Origin: VRUE01 sp963705635
GTDB lineage: Bacteria > Actinomycetota > Thermoleophilia > Solirubrobacterales > 70-9
Reading direction: 5' to 3'
DNA length: 64,000 nucleotides
Assembly (NCBI GenBank): GCA_963705635.1
Contig: CAVPKH010000003.1
Location: forward strand, 62,001 to 126,000
Shown: positions 45,238 through 52,796 of the stretch, one piece after another
How the letters are laid out: every line of letters begins with the position of its first letter
Position numbering within the stretch: position 1 is the stretch's first letter
Translations under genes and position numbers: made by a program
The notes under the pieces: model-generated
What the model was told of the DNA's origin: nothing
Seen by the model: only the letters and a program-made list of their open reading frames with translations
The model's database searches: none

Positions 45238-48200
45238 TTACGGCACCGACGTCCAGCGGTCGGTCCGCCAGCTCCAGCCCATCGCGGCCCGAGCCCGCGG
45301 ATGCCCAGTCCTTGTCGAGCCGGCATGGACGCGCAGGTTGTCCCGGTCCGCCAAAGGTGTCACGTCCAGGTCGGTGTCCCGGACGTCGAGCAACTGCAGG
45401 CGCGGGAGCTCCGCCAGCGGGCCTATGCCGTCGAGTCCACGACTCCCCCTGAGGATCAGGCGGGAGAGCTTGGGCAGGTCGCGCAGCGGCGAGAGGTCCG
45501 TCAAGAGCCCACAGCCGTCGATGAAAAGGCTCTCCAGCGCCCCGAGCCTGCCGATGTTCTCCAGGTCGGCGAGCCCGGTGCAGCCGGACAGATAGAGGGT
45601 CCGCAGATGCGGAAGCTCGACCGCGGGCAAGCGATCGACCGCGGTACAGCCAGCCACGCTGAGGAGTTTCAGCTCCCCGAGCGACTCGAGCCATGAGAGG
45701 TCGCTGAGCGTCGTCGAGTCTTCGAGGGCCAGCTGAACCAGCCCCGAGCACTGAGCCAGCCCGGCCGCGCCGGAGAGATCACCACACCGAGACAGGTTCA
45801 GCGAATGCAGCTGGGGCAGCTGAGCCAACGGCGCGATGCCTTCGAGAGACGGCGAGCCGGTGACTTCGAGAACGCGAAGCTCCGCGTGCGGCAGCAGCGG
45901 CGACAGGTCCGCCACCCGATCGCATCCGTTGACGATGACGATCTTCAGCGAGCCGCTGCGCTCCAATGGGGCCAGGTCCTCGATCTTGAGGCGAATGAGA
46001 TGAGCGCGTTCGAGCTGGTCGGGCAGCTGGGGCAGCTGGGGCAGCGCGGGGCAGTTGGCGATCTCCACGGAGGCCAGCCGCTCGAAGGAGCGCAGCCCAG
46101 GGGCGGCCTCGAGGCTCCTGCAATTGCGTATCGACAGTCGCTTCAGCCCCGGCAACTCCCTGGCCGGGAACTCGATCAAGTCCCAAAGGCCGAAGAGGCG
46201 AAGTTCCTCCAGCCGTGGATTCTCCCCCAGGTCCGGCATCGCGGTCAGGCCGCGAATCCAGCGCAGGGTCAGGTCCTGCATGCGCGGATGCGAGGCCAGC
46301 GAGGCCCAGGGCCACTCGTCGCCGGAGGTGGACTCGCCGGCGGCGTCGCAGACCAGGCGAGCCATGTTCTTGAGGAACGCCACTCCGGCCAGCTGCGCCG
46401 GCGTCGCGATCTCGACCTCGCCATAGTCAAGTCGAGAGTCACTCAGCACCCGGCGTGCAAACTCCTCCGCCGGGTACTCGTTCCAGGCTCGCAAGAGCTC
46501 ACGGGCCACGGTGACCCGCCCGTCGGGCCCGAATCGCTCGAGCTGGGCCAGCGCCGACTCTCCCCCGATCAAGGCGAGCGCCCTGACGCAGGCCGCGGCG
46601 ACCACGGCCCTCGCCGTCTCGGCCTGTTCGCCGAGGCGCAGCACGGCGACCTCGCCAGCGGAGGCGATCGAGCGTGCCTCGGTCATCGATTTCGGTGGAA
46701 TCAACGCTTCGAGCAGGGCGTTGACCCTCTCCGTCAGCTCTGGCGACAGCTCGGCCGAGGTCTCCAGGCAGCCGACCGCGAGCAGGTGCAGGCGGTGCCG
46801 AATGCCCTGCTCCTCCTCCCCACGCTGGATCAGGCCGGCGATCAGCTCTTCCCGCATCGAGAGGCTGGCCAGGCCAGCGGCGAGGATGACGACTTCCTGC
46901 CACTGGTCGAGGTGGGCGTGCTCGACCAGCACACCCATCGAGAGCATCTCGATTGCCTCTTTCGCCGCCAGGTACTCCTGGAAGGTCCGGTGGATGAAGT
47001 CAACCCGCCCTTCGACCGGCTGCCTCAGCAAGCCGCTGCGAACGAGCAGGTGCTTGACCACCTCCGGCGCCGACGCCGTCACCCTCGGCATGCCCTCGAG
47101 CTTCGCCGCGACCAAGCCTTCGAGATCCTCCTTCTGCGCGTAGGACTTGCCGTTGTTGAGCAGCCACCAGGCGAAGACGCGCAGCAGGATTTCCTTCTCG
47201 CGCAGGCCAATGTCGGCGATCTCGCCCTTGACCTTGCGCTCGAGGTCCCGGCGCTCGAGCAACATCTCGAGCGCGATCCGATACAGCTCGACCCGGTCGG
47301 AGGGAAGCTGCGCCCTCCTGCTCCGGTTGAGCGCGCAGAGCATCGCGCAGAGCAGCGGGCTGCTGGCAAGGTTGCGGATCGCCCTGTTCTCCTGCACGAT
47401 CACCTTCAGCTGACGGGCCAGGTCTTCGAGCTCAGACCTCTGCTCCGGGTCGGAGACCGCCAGCAAGGAGGCCTCGTGCCAGTGGTCGACGAAGGCGCGG
47501 ATCGCCGGCAGCTCGAGCGGCTCGAGCAGGACCGCCTCGAAGCCCTGCCCGGCGAGCCAGTCCTCGCCGACCGCCGGCGGTCGCGAGGTGACGACGTAGC
47601 GGCTCTCCGGATAGACCTCGACCAGGTCCTCGAGCCACTGACGCGCCTCCTCGCGCCGCTCCTCGGGCAGCTCGTCGATGCCGTCCACCAGCACCAGCGC
47701 CCGGCCTTCGTCGAGCTGCTGGCTCGCCCAGCCCGGCGGCTGCTGCAGGTGAGCGCTGATGCCGGCGTCGAATTCATCCGCGGTCGGCAGGCCGGTGTCG
47801 ACGTAGCGACGCAGCTGGATCAGGAAGGGCACCGATTCGTTCCAGTCCGACAGTGAATCGGGAAACGAGGCCCGGGCGCTGTTGACGGCGATCCACTGCA
47901 GCAGGGTGGTCTTGCCGGAACCGGCCTCGCCGCGAATCAGCACTCGATCGCTGTGGGCAAGGGCGGCGTCGACGGGAATCGAGGCGCATCCGTCCTCGCC
48001 CTTGTCGCCGCCGCCCTCGATCGATTCACCCGGGGCGGCACGCCCTGACGCGGACGTCGGCCCGGCGCTGGCGGTGAGCGTGAGGTAGGCGACGCTGAGC
48101 GAGTAGCGGTGCCGAACGTCTGAGCTCATCATCCCGAAGAGCTCGAGCTCGTCGAGCTTGCGGGCCACGGCCCGCCGGTACTTGGCTTCGAAGGCCGCCC

Positions 48201-48786
48201 CCTCGCCCCCCGCCTCAGAGGTCTCCTCCGAGGGCAGGCGCTCGAGCACTTCGCGGACCATCTCGATCAGCTCGCTCTCCCGGGCCAGCATCGTGCGCGC
48301 CGCCTGCGAGCCGAAATCGGGCAGGCTCATGCGGATTTCCACGATGCAGCTCGAGGACTCGCGAAGCAGCAGGTCGTAGAACGCCGCGCCGGCCTCGGAG
48401 AGGAAGGCGTCCTCGCTCGCGGCGGGCCGCGTCGCGCGGAGCTCAGCCTCGAGCGCCTGCGGCTCGAGGTCGATGTCGAAGAGCAGCGAGTCGGTCAGGC
48501 GCGCGGCCTCGAGCGTCGCCCGGACCTGCTCCGCCGCCGCCAGCTTCTCGTTCTCCGGCAGGCCGCCGAATTCCGCCTCGAAAAAGGGCGTCAGCCGCTC
48601 CCCGATCTGGTCGGCGATCGACTCGAACTGGCGCTTGATCGAACGCCGTTCCTTGGCGCTGGGAACGGCGCGCTCGATCAGCTGATCGAGGCTGACCCCG
48701 GCTTCCTGGGCAACCCTCGAGTTCTCCAGCCAGAACTTGAAGAGGATTCCAGCCGCGACCTTCCCTATGCCGAACAAGAGCTCCAT
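45238..48786 (-). CDS. NACHT-LRR protein (bacterial NLR-like STAND ATPase)
   Basis: A single 1182-aa chain. Residues 1-200 form a helical N-terminal domain of the kind that precedes many actinobacterial NACHT proteins. The NACHT ATPase has Walker A GEAGSGKT (286-293), Walker B RALVLVDGIDEL (about 362-373), YVVTSRPPAV (397-406) and LASSPLLCAMLC (about 473-484). A helical region to about 850 contains FIHRTFQEYLAAKEA, the wHTH-end motif typical of NACHT proteins. Residues about 850-1160 hold around 13 leucine-rich repeats of about 23 aa (e.g. LRTLYLSGCTGLADLENIG, LESLFIDGCGLLTDLSPL). Bacterial NACHT proteins are known antiphage sensors; this role here is inferred from architecture. No nuclease or TM effector is recognisable. 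Confidence 0.93.
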   Translation of the reverse strand: MELLFGIGKVAAGILFKFWLENSRVAQEAGVSLDQLIERAVPSAKERRSIKRQFESIADQIGERLTPFFEAEFGGLPENEKLAAAEQVRATLEAARLTDSLLFDIDLEPQALEAELRATRPAASEDAFLSEAGAAFYDLLLRESSSCIVEIRMSLPDFGSQAARTMLARESELIEMVREVLERLPSEETSEAGGEGAAFEAKYRRAVARKLDELELFGMMSSDVRHRYSLSVAYLTLTASAGPTSASGRAAPGESIEGGGDKGEDGCASIPVDAALAHSDRVLIRGEAGSGKTTLLQWIAVNSARASFPDSLSDWNESVPFLIQLRRYVDTGLPTADEFDAGISAHLQQPPGWASQQLDEGRALVLVDGIDELPEERREEARQWLEDLVEVYPESRYVVTSRPPAVGEDWLAGQGFEAVLLEPLELPAIRAFVDHWHEASLLAVSDPEQRSELEDLARQLKVIVQENRAIRNLASSPLLCAMLCALNRSRRAQLPSDRVELYRIALEMLLERRDLERKVKGEIADIGLREKEILLRVFAWWLLNNGKSYAQKEDLEGLVAAKLEGMPRVTASAPEVVKHLLVRSGLLRQPVEGRVDFIHRTFQEYLAAKEAIEMLSMGVLVEHAHLDQWQEVVILAAGLASLSMREELIAGLIQRGEEEQGIRHRLHLLAVGCLETSAELSPELTERVNALLEALIPPKSMTEARSIASAGEVAVLRLGEQAETARAVVAAACVRALALIGGESALAQLERFGPDGRVTVARELLRAWNEYPAEEFARRVLSDSRLDYGEVEIATPAQLAGVAFLKNMARLVCDAAGESTSGDEWPWASLASHPRMQDLTLRWIRGLTAMPDLGENPRLEELRLFGLWDLIEFPARELPGLKRLSIRNCRSLEAAPGLRSFERLASVEIANCPALPQLPQLPDQLERAHLIRLKIEDLAPLERSGSLKIVIVNGCDRVADLSPLLPHAELRVLEVTGSPSLEGIAPLAQLPQLHSLNLSRCGDLSGAAGLAQCSGLVQLALEDSTTLSDLSWLESLGELKLLSVAGCTAVDRLPAVELPHLRTLYLSGCTGLADLENIGRLGALESLFIDGCGLLTDLSPLRDLPKLSRLILRGSRGLDGIGPLAELPRLQLLDVRDTDLDVTPLADRDNLRVHAGSTRTGHPRARAAMGWSWRTDRWTSVP

Positions 48787-48908
48787 CGCTTCGTGAACCT
48801 TGTATTAATTCAAGCGCGCGGGACGGAAGCCGGCGGCCCCAGCCCGGACGCCAGAAGCAATGGTCAAGTCGCGTCCGACGTCACGCAGGCTTGGCAACCC
48901 CGCGGCGC

Positions 48909-50201
48909 TCAGCCGAGGCTGGCGCCGACGCCGTGCTGGCGGAGCTCTTCGAGCATCGAGGTCATCGAGTCGACCTCGCAGGCAACCCCTTCGGCCCAGG
49001 GCTTGTCGGGATGCTCGTCGAGGGTCTTGTAGCCGTTGCCGCTGATGATGGCGACGACCGTATCGTCGGGCCCGAGCTTGCCTTCGTTTGCCAGCCTGAT
49101 CGTCGAGGCCACCGTGGTGCCGCCGGCGGGCTCGGTGAGGATGCCCTCGGTGGCGCCCAGCAGATCGATCGCGTCGAAGATCTCGGAGTCGCTGGCGGTC
49201 GCCGCCGAGCCGCCGCGCGACATCACCGCGTCGACGACGAGCGCGCCGTCGCCCGGGGCGCCGATCGCCAGCGAGTGGGCGGCGGTGTGGGGCGACTGCG
49301 GCTCGATCTCGCCGCTGCCGTCGAGGATCGCGGCGGCGATCGGCCCGCAGCCGCTGGGCTGGGCGACGTTGATCTTGGTCTCCGCGGTCTCCGCCAGGCC
49401 CACCATCTCGAGCTCGCTCAGCCCCTTGTGCACGCGCGATGAGAGCGTCCCGCCCGCGGCCGGGATGACGAAGTGGTCGGGCGCGACCCAGTCGAGCTGC
49501 TCGAGGACCTCGTAGGCGACCGTCTTCGCCCCCTCGGCGTAGAACGGGCGCAGGGTGATGTTGGCGAACTCGATGCCACTGGCCAGCGCCAGCTCCCGAC
49601 AGGCGCGGTTGGCTTCGTCGTAGTTGCCGTCGAGCTGGCAAACCGCGGCGCCCAGGGCGCGACAAGCGCGGGCCTTGCCGCGCTCCATGTTCGCGGGATA
49701 GAAAACATAGGCGGTGACGCCGGCCTTGGCGGCGAGCGAGGCGACCGAGGTGCCGACGTTGCCGGTGGAGACGCAGCCGATCTCCTCTTTGCCCAGCTCC
49801 AGCAGGCGGGCGATCGCCATCGAGACGACCCGGTCCTTGTAGGAGAGCGAGGGGCGCTGGGTGCTGTCGTCCTTGAGGTAGAGCTTTTTGAGGCCCAGCT
49901 CGGCTCCAAGCCGGTCGGCATGGATCAGCGGCGTGCGGCCGCTGTAGCGGCCGACGCGGTCCTTCGCCCTCGCGTCGAGGATCGGCAGCAGCTCCTCGAA
50001 GCGCCAGATGTTGATCGCGCGGTCGGCCGGCGGCAGCTCCGCCAAGCGCGCTTTTGCCAGCTCGTAGTCGTAGTCGACGTCGAGGCCCTGACCGCAGCCA
50101 AGGCACTTGGAGGTCGTATCGAGAAGTGGCAGGCGCCGTCCGCAGTCGCGGCAGACCAGTTCGGTCGCGCAGGATCGGGTGCGGTCCTCGGGGCTCAACA
50201 T
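48909..50201 (-). CDS. thrC: Threonine synthase
   Basis: ThrC converts O-phosphohomoserine to threonine with PLP. The start is the ATG at 50201, preceded by AGAGGAGA. An N-terminal zinc-ribbon reads CRDCGRRLPLLDTTSKCLGCGQG. The PLP Lys lies in SLSYKDRVVSMAIARLL, followed by IGCVSTGNVGTSVASLAAKAGVTAYVFYP, FVIPAAGGTLSSRVHKGL and EGILTEPAGGTTVASTI. About 430 aa, normal. An 80-nt leader separates the start from a strong promoter. Confidence 0.92.
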   Translation of the reverse strand: MLSPEDRTRSCATELVCRDCGRRLPLLDTTSKCLGCGQGLDVDYDYELAKARLAELPPADRAINIWRFEELLPILDARAKDRVGRYSGRTPLIHADRLGAELGLKKLYLKDDSTQRPSLSYKDRVVSMAIARLLELGKEEIGCVSTGNVGTSVASLAAKAGVTAYVFYPANMERGKARACRALGAAVCQLDGNYDEANRACRELALASGIEFANITLRPFYAEGAKTVAYEVLEQLDWVAPDHFVIPAAGGTLSSRVHKGLSELEMVGLAETAETKINVAQPSGCGPIAAAILDGSGEIEPQSPHTAAHSLAIGAPGDGALVVDAVMSRGGSAATASDSEIFDAIDLLGATEGILTEPAGGTTVASTIRLANEGKLGPDDTVVAIISGNGYKTLDEHPDKPWAEGVACEVDSMTSMLEELRQHGVGASLG

Positions 50202-50288
50202 GGAGGGATCTCCTCTGAGCAGAGTACTGGGCGCCTCCCGGCCCCGTCGCACGGCCTCCTCCGCTGCGGCCCGCTCATCAGGCCATTG

Positions 50289-50317
50289 GGTATAACAGAC
50301 CTGCGCACAACGATCAA
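50289..50317 (-). promoter_or_regulatory. Sigma70-type promoter for thrC
   Basis: Read on the minus strand: -35 TTGATC (50312-50317), a 17-nt spacer and -10 TATACC (50289-50294). An upstream CACAGAAA precedes the -35 box. The predicted start is about 50282, giving an 80-nt leader. Confidence 0.7.
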
Positions 50318-50344
50318 GGATTTCTGTGCATTTTGACGGTCTCC

Positions 50345-50767
50345 GCCGAAAGAAATGGGCCCGCCCCAGCGGTGTCAGCATCCGCGGGGCGGGCCCAGCC
50401 TTCGACCAGCGCTTTGTGGGCTCCGGCCTGAGTTACGGTTGCGTCAGGGCCTAAGACAGCGCTCCCGGCGCGACTTATCCGTTGTGACCGATCGGTGCCG
50501 GCCACACCTCTCACCAGCGCCACGGCCCATTACATGGCCGTCCCCCCCTCTCTGGGGGTCCGGATACAGGGGTAGGAGGGCGCAGTGGCCGTTGGTACCG
50601 GGCAGCATCGTCGGCTGGAGGTGGGGCAATGCCCACGACACTGTCGCCTCCCTGGTACACCCAAAACGGCCAACATCTCGACTCATGACTGGACACTCCT
50701 TTTGCCATCGCAAGGCGAGCCGCCCTGACTGGGTTCCCACCCCTCCGCTGGCGCTTGGTCGTCAGCA
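50345..50767 (-). ncRNA. Candidate structured non-coding RNA, about 420 nt
   Basis: A promoter, paired ends and a terminator define this unit. The 5' end GACCAAGCGC (50751-50760) pairs with GCGCTGGTC (50404-50412) with one bulge. Internal helices include TGGCCGTT/AACGGCCA (50665-50672 with 50586-50593), GTACC/GGTAC nested inside, GGAGG/CCTCC enclosing two small hairpins, CCCCC/GGGGG near 50542-50558, and ACGGCC/GGCCGT (50522-50541). The best reading frame, 80 codons from an ATG at 50685 with an AAGGAG upstream, lacks the strong GC3 bias of real genes here. It does not show the conserved motifs of RNase P RNA, tmRNA, SRP RNA or 6S RNA. Function is unknown. Confidence 0.62.
50357..50396 (-). 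terminator. Intrinsic terminator of the candidate RNA
   Basis: GGGCCCGCCCC (50357-50367) pairs perfectly with 50386-50396, and the stem extends inward by GCGG/CCGC across one bulge. On the minus strand the stem is followed by ATTTCTTT. It lies upstream of the thrC promoter and insulates thrC. Confidence 0.85.
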
Positions 50768-50773
50768 CGGGTA

Positions 50774-50802
50774 CGTATAACAGATGCGGACGAACCGGTC
50801 AA
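50774..50802 (-). promoter_or_regulatory. Sigma70-type promoter for the candidate RNA
   Basis: Minus strand: -35 TTGACC (50797-50802), 17-nt spacer and -10 TATACG (50774-50779). An upstream ACACAGGAAGAC precedes the -35 box, resembling the thrC promoter's CACAGAAA. The predicted start is about 50767. Confidence 0.72.
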
Positions 50803-50847
50803 GTCTTCCTGTGTAAACGTCCGAGCCAGCGGTCAGGGAGGTCGAAA

Positions 50848-51687
50848 TCACATCGGCACCCTGGCGCGAGGCTGCCAGGTGAAGGTCCGCACGGTGTCCT
50901 CGAAGCCCGCTCGGACCAGGCTCCTCCGATCGCCCACGGCCGGCTCGCAGCCGGCCTCGGCGACGACCATCGTCGTGCAGCCGGCCGCCGCGGCATCGGC
51001 GATGCAGCGATGCAGAACGGCGCTCTGACCGAGGCCGTCAGGCACCCCCGCAAGGCGAGAGGCAAGCGCGAGCACGGCGACCTCGCCATCGATGTGCATC
51101 GCCACATAGGCCAGCGGCTCGTCGCCATCGACCGCGCAGAGGCAGTGCCACCCTTCGGTGCCGGGCAGATCGAAGAAGAACGTCGCCGCCCAGTTGGCGA
51201 AGCCGAGGCTTTCGGCCAGCGGATCGCCGAACCCTTCGTCTTCCCAGGGATCCACCCGCTCGTAGATGTCGATTCCCCGCGGGGCGGGGAACCCCGGCGG
51301 CGACCCGTCCCGCACCAGCTTCGCCGGCCCGCCCACCAGTCGGTACTGGTGCCGTTCCAGCCACTCTTCGGCGGCGGCCAGCTCCGGCAGGCCGGGTGCC
51401 AGCGGGACGCGGTAGTCAACGTCGTGACGCTCCATCCACTGGGCGGCTGCCGGCAGGTATCCGTCCTCGACCGCCTTCGGCGCGGCGGCGCCGAGGATGA
51501 AGTTGAGCGCCGGCTCCCCCGGTTCTTCAACCACCACCGCGGCCGCAACCGGGCCGAACCGAACCATGTCGATACCCAAGTCGACAACGGCGTCCTCAAC
51601 GGCCGTCTCCCACAAGCCCTTCCAGAACCGCTTCTCGGCCTCGTCCAAGACCACCGCGTCGTACGGCAAGCCACCTTCCGCTGCCAT
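50848..51687 (-). CDS. GNAT-type N-acetyltransferase-like protein
   Basis: The 279-aa protein has two halves. The C-terminal half is GNAT-like: FFFDLPGTEGWHCLCAVDGDEPLAYVAMHIDGEVAVLAL, then SAVLHRCIADAAAAGCTTMVVAEAG and LVRAGFEDTVRTFTW, with the fold's strand-helix order and final strand. The canonical Q/RxxGxG/A acetyl-CoA loop is weak (GLGQSAVLH region). The N-terminal half (about 1-140) may be a degenerate GNAT, as in double-GNAT proteins. The substrate is unknown. Its promoter suggests leaderless translation. Confidence 0.72.
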   Translation of the reverse strand: MAAEGGLPYDAVVLDEAEKRFWKGLWETAVEDAVVDLGIDMVRFGPVAAAVVVEEPGEPALNFILGAAAPKAVEDGYLPAAAQWMERHDVDYRVPLAPGLPELAAAEEWLERHQYRLVGGPAKLVRDGSPPGFPAPRGIDIYERVDPWEDEGFGDPLAESLGFANWAATFFFDLPGTEGWHCLCAVDGDEPLAYVAMHIDGEVAVLALASRLAGVPDGLGQSAVLHRCIADAAAAGCTTMVVAEAGCEPAVGDRRSLVRAGFEDTVRTFTWQPRARVPM

Positions 51688-51693
51688 GCCAGG

Positions 51694-51723
51694 ACTATAT
51701 GGGTCCTAGACTGGAACAGTCAA
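51694..51723 (-). promoter_or_regulatory. Sigma70-type promoter, probably giving a leaderless GNAT transcript
   Basis: Minus strand: -35 TTGACT (51718-51723), an 18-nt spacer and -10 TATAGT (51694-51699). The ATG begins 6 nt after the -10 box, so transcription should start at the start codon. ATCCAGAAAAAC lies upstream of the -35, echoing the two neighbouring promoters. Confidence 0.68.
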
Positions 51724-51772
51724 GTTTTTCTGGATAAACCTGGCCGTCTCGAAGGCTGGCCCGACCGGCTCC

Positions 51773-52796
51773 CTAGATGAGTAGTTCCACGGCTCAAGCC
51801 ACGTAGTCGACCAGCGCCCGCGAGGGCCTGGCGAGCTGGTGGTTGAGCGAGACGGCCGCCGCCAGTGCGAGAAAGCGGCTGGCGATGCGAGCCCTCAGCC
51901 CGCGCAGGGTGCGGGCGCCGTGGCGCTCAAGCGTCAGGATGTCCTTGGCGGTCCAGTAGATCGACTCGATCCGCTGGCGCAACGGGGCCAGGTGCAGAGC
52001 GTCGCCGGCCTCGTCCTTGCGGCGCGGCCGGACTATGGTCGCGCCAAGGGCGGCAGCGTCGGCTTCGAAGTCAGCACCGGCATATCCCTTGTCTCCCAAG
52101 ACGGTGATCGGCCCGCTGCGGTTGACCCGCTCCAACAGCCGCAGGCAGACCTCGCGCTCTCCTTCCTTGGGCGAGGTCAGCGCCATTGCTCGGGGCGTGC
52201 CGTCTGGAGCCATCAGCGTATGCAGCCGCAGCCCCCAGAAGTAGCGGCTGTGGCTTGCGCAGTAGCCGTAGTCGGCGGCGTCTGAGAGCGCCCCACCGAG
52301 ACTGCTGGCCCCGGCCCGCTTGACCGTCTCGCGCGAGCGCGCACACTCCACAGGGGTGGAGTCGGCGAGCAGCAGGTCGTCATCGAAGCCGGGGCTCTGA
52401 GCGGCGAAGGTCGCGCTCATCGCCTCGATCGTCTCGGTCAGCCGGTCGCGGCGCTTGTGGAAGGCAGAGCGCTTGGTCAGTCCTGGAAACAGGTGGCCAA
52501 GGCGCTTGCGGGCGATCCGAACGAACCGGGCATCGGAGCCGATGCCCATGATCGACTGCGCCACGCACAGGGTCACGACCTCGGCGTCGGTCAAGCTCCT
52601 ACGGGCGTTTCCTGGCTTCTTTGGCAGGAGATCGTCAACGGTGCAGAACACTGAGGTAAGCAGCAGGTCGAGGTCGGCGAGCATCGAGGCTCCTTTGGGT
52701 CGGCGGTGATAACTGAGCACCGCCGACTTCGACCCCGCTGCTTATCTCCCCTTCGGCGCGGTTTGACCAGAGCGCGCCGTGGAACTACTCATCTAG
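51773..52796. mobile_element. IS982-family insertion sequence, complete
   Basis: The 1,024-bp element is bounded by 21-bp perfect inverted repeats: CTAGATGAGTAGTTCCACGGC at 51773-51793 and its complement at 52776-52796. It holds one transposase gene. No target-site duplication is seen (left flank ...CCGGCTCC, right flank ACGGCCTG...). The right end supplies the TAG that ends the LeuRS-like gene. The element appears intact and probably mobile; loss of the duplication suggests a deletion beside one end. Confidence 0.92.
51794..52684 (-). CDS. IS982-family transposase (DDE)
   Basis: The 296-aa protein begins at the ATG at 52684 behind AAAGGAG. The N-terminal helical part (LTDAEVVTLCVAQSIMGIGSDARFVRIARKRLGHLFP) is followed by the DDE catalytic core: LLADSTPVECAR (first Asp), YGYCASHSRYFWGLRLHTL, ITVLGDKGYAGADFE (second Asp) and RQRIESIYWTAKDILTLERH (Glu). 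These match IS982 transposases in order and spacing. The stop codon overlaps the left inverted repeat edge. The gene has no internal break. Confidence 0.92.
   Translation of the reverse strand: MLADLDLLLTSVFCTVDDLLPKKPGNARRSLTDAEVVTLCVAQSIMGIGSDARFVRIARKRLGHLFPGLTKRSAFHKRRDRLTETIEAMSATFAAQSPGFDDDLLLADSTPVECARSRETVKRAGASSLGGALSDAADYGYCASHSRYFWGLRLHTLMAPDGTPRAMALTSPKEGEREVCLRLLERVNRSGPITVLGDKGYAGADFEADAAALGATIVRPRRKDEAGDALHLAPLRQRIESIYWTAKDILTLERHGARTLRGLRARIASRFLALAAAVSLNHQLARPSRALVDYVA

Noticed and set aside
45805..47856. Plus-strand 683-codon reading opposite the NACHT-LRR gene
   Set aside because: No domain signature. The minus strand has Walker A/B and regular LRR periodicity.
50444..50740. 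Small protein of 80-98 codons on the minus strand in the candidate RNA
   Set aside because: There is an AAGGAG before an ATG, but codon third positions are not GC-biased like real genes, composition is odd (Arg/Cys/His-rich), and the RNA helices run through it. Kept only as an alternative.
50345..50767. RNase P RNA, tmRNA, SRP RNA or 6S RNA
   Set aside because: I looked for the GAGGAAAGUCC/ACAGAA motifs, a tRNA-like end and tag reading frame, the SRP domain IV loop and a single long bulged rod. None is present.
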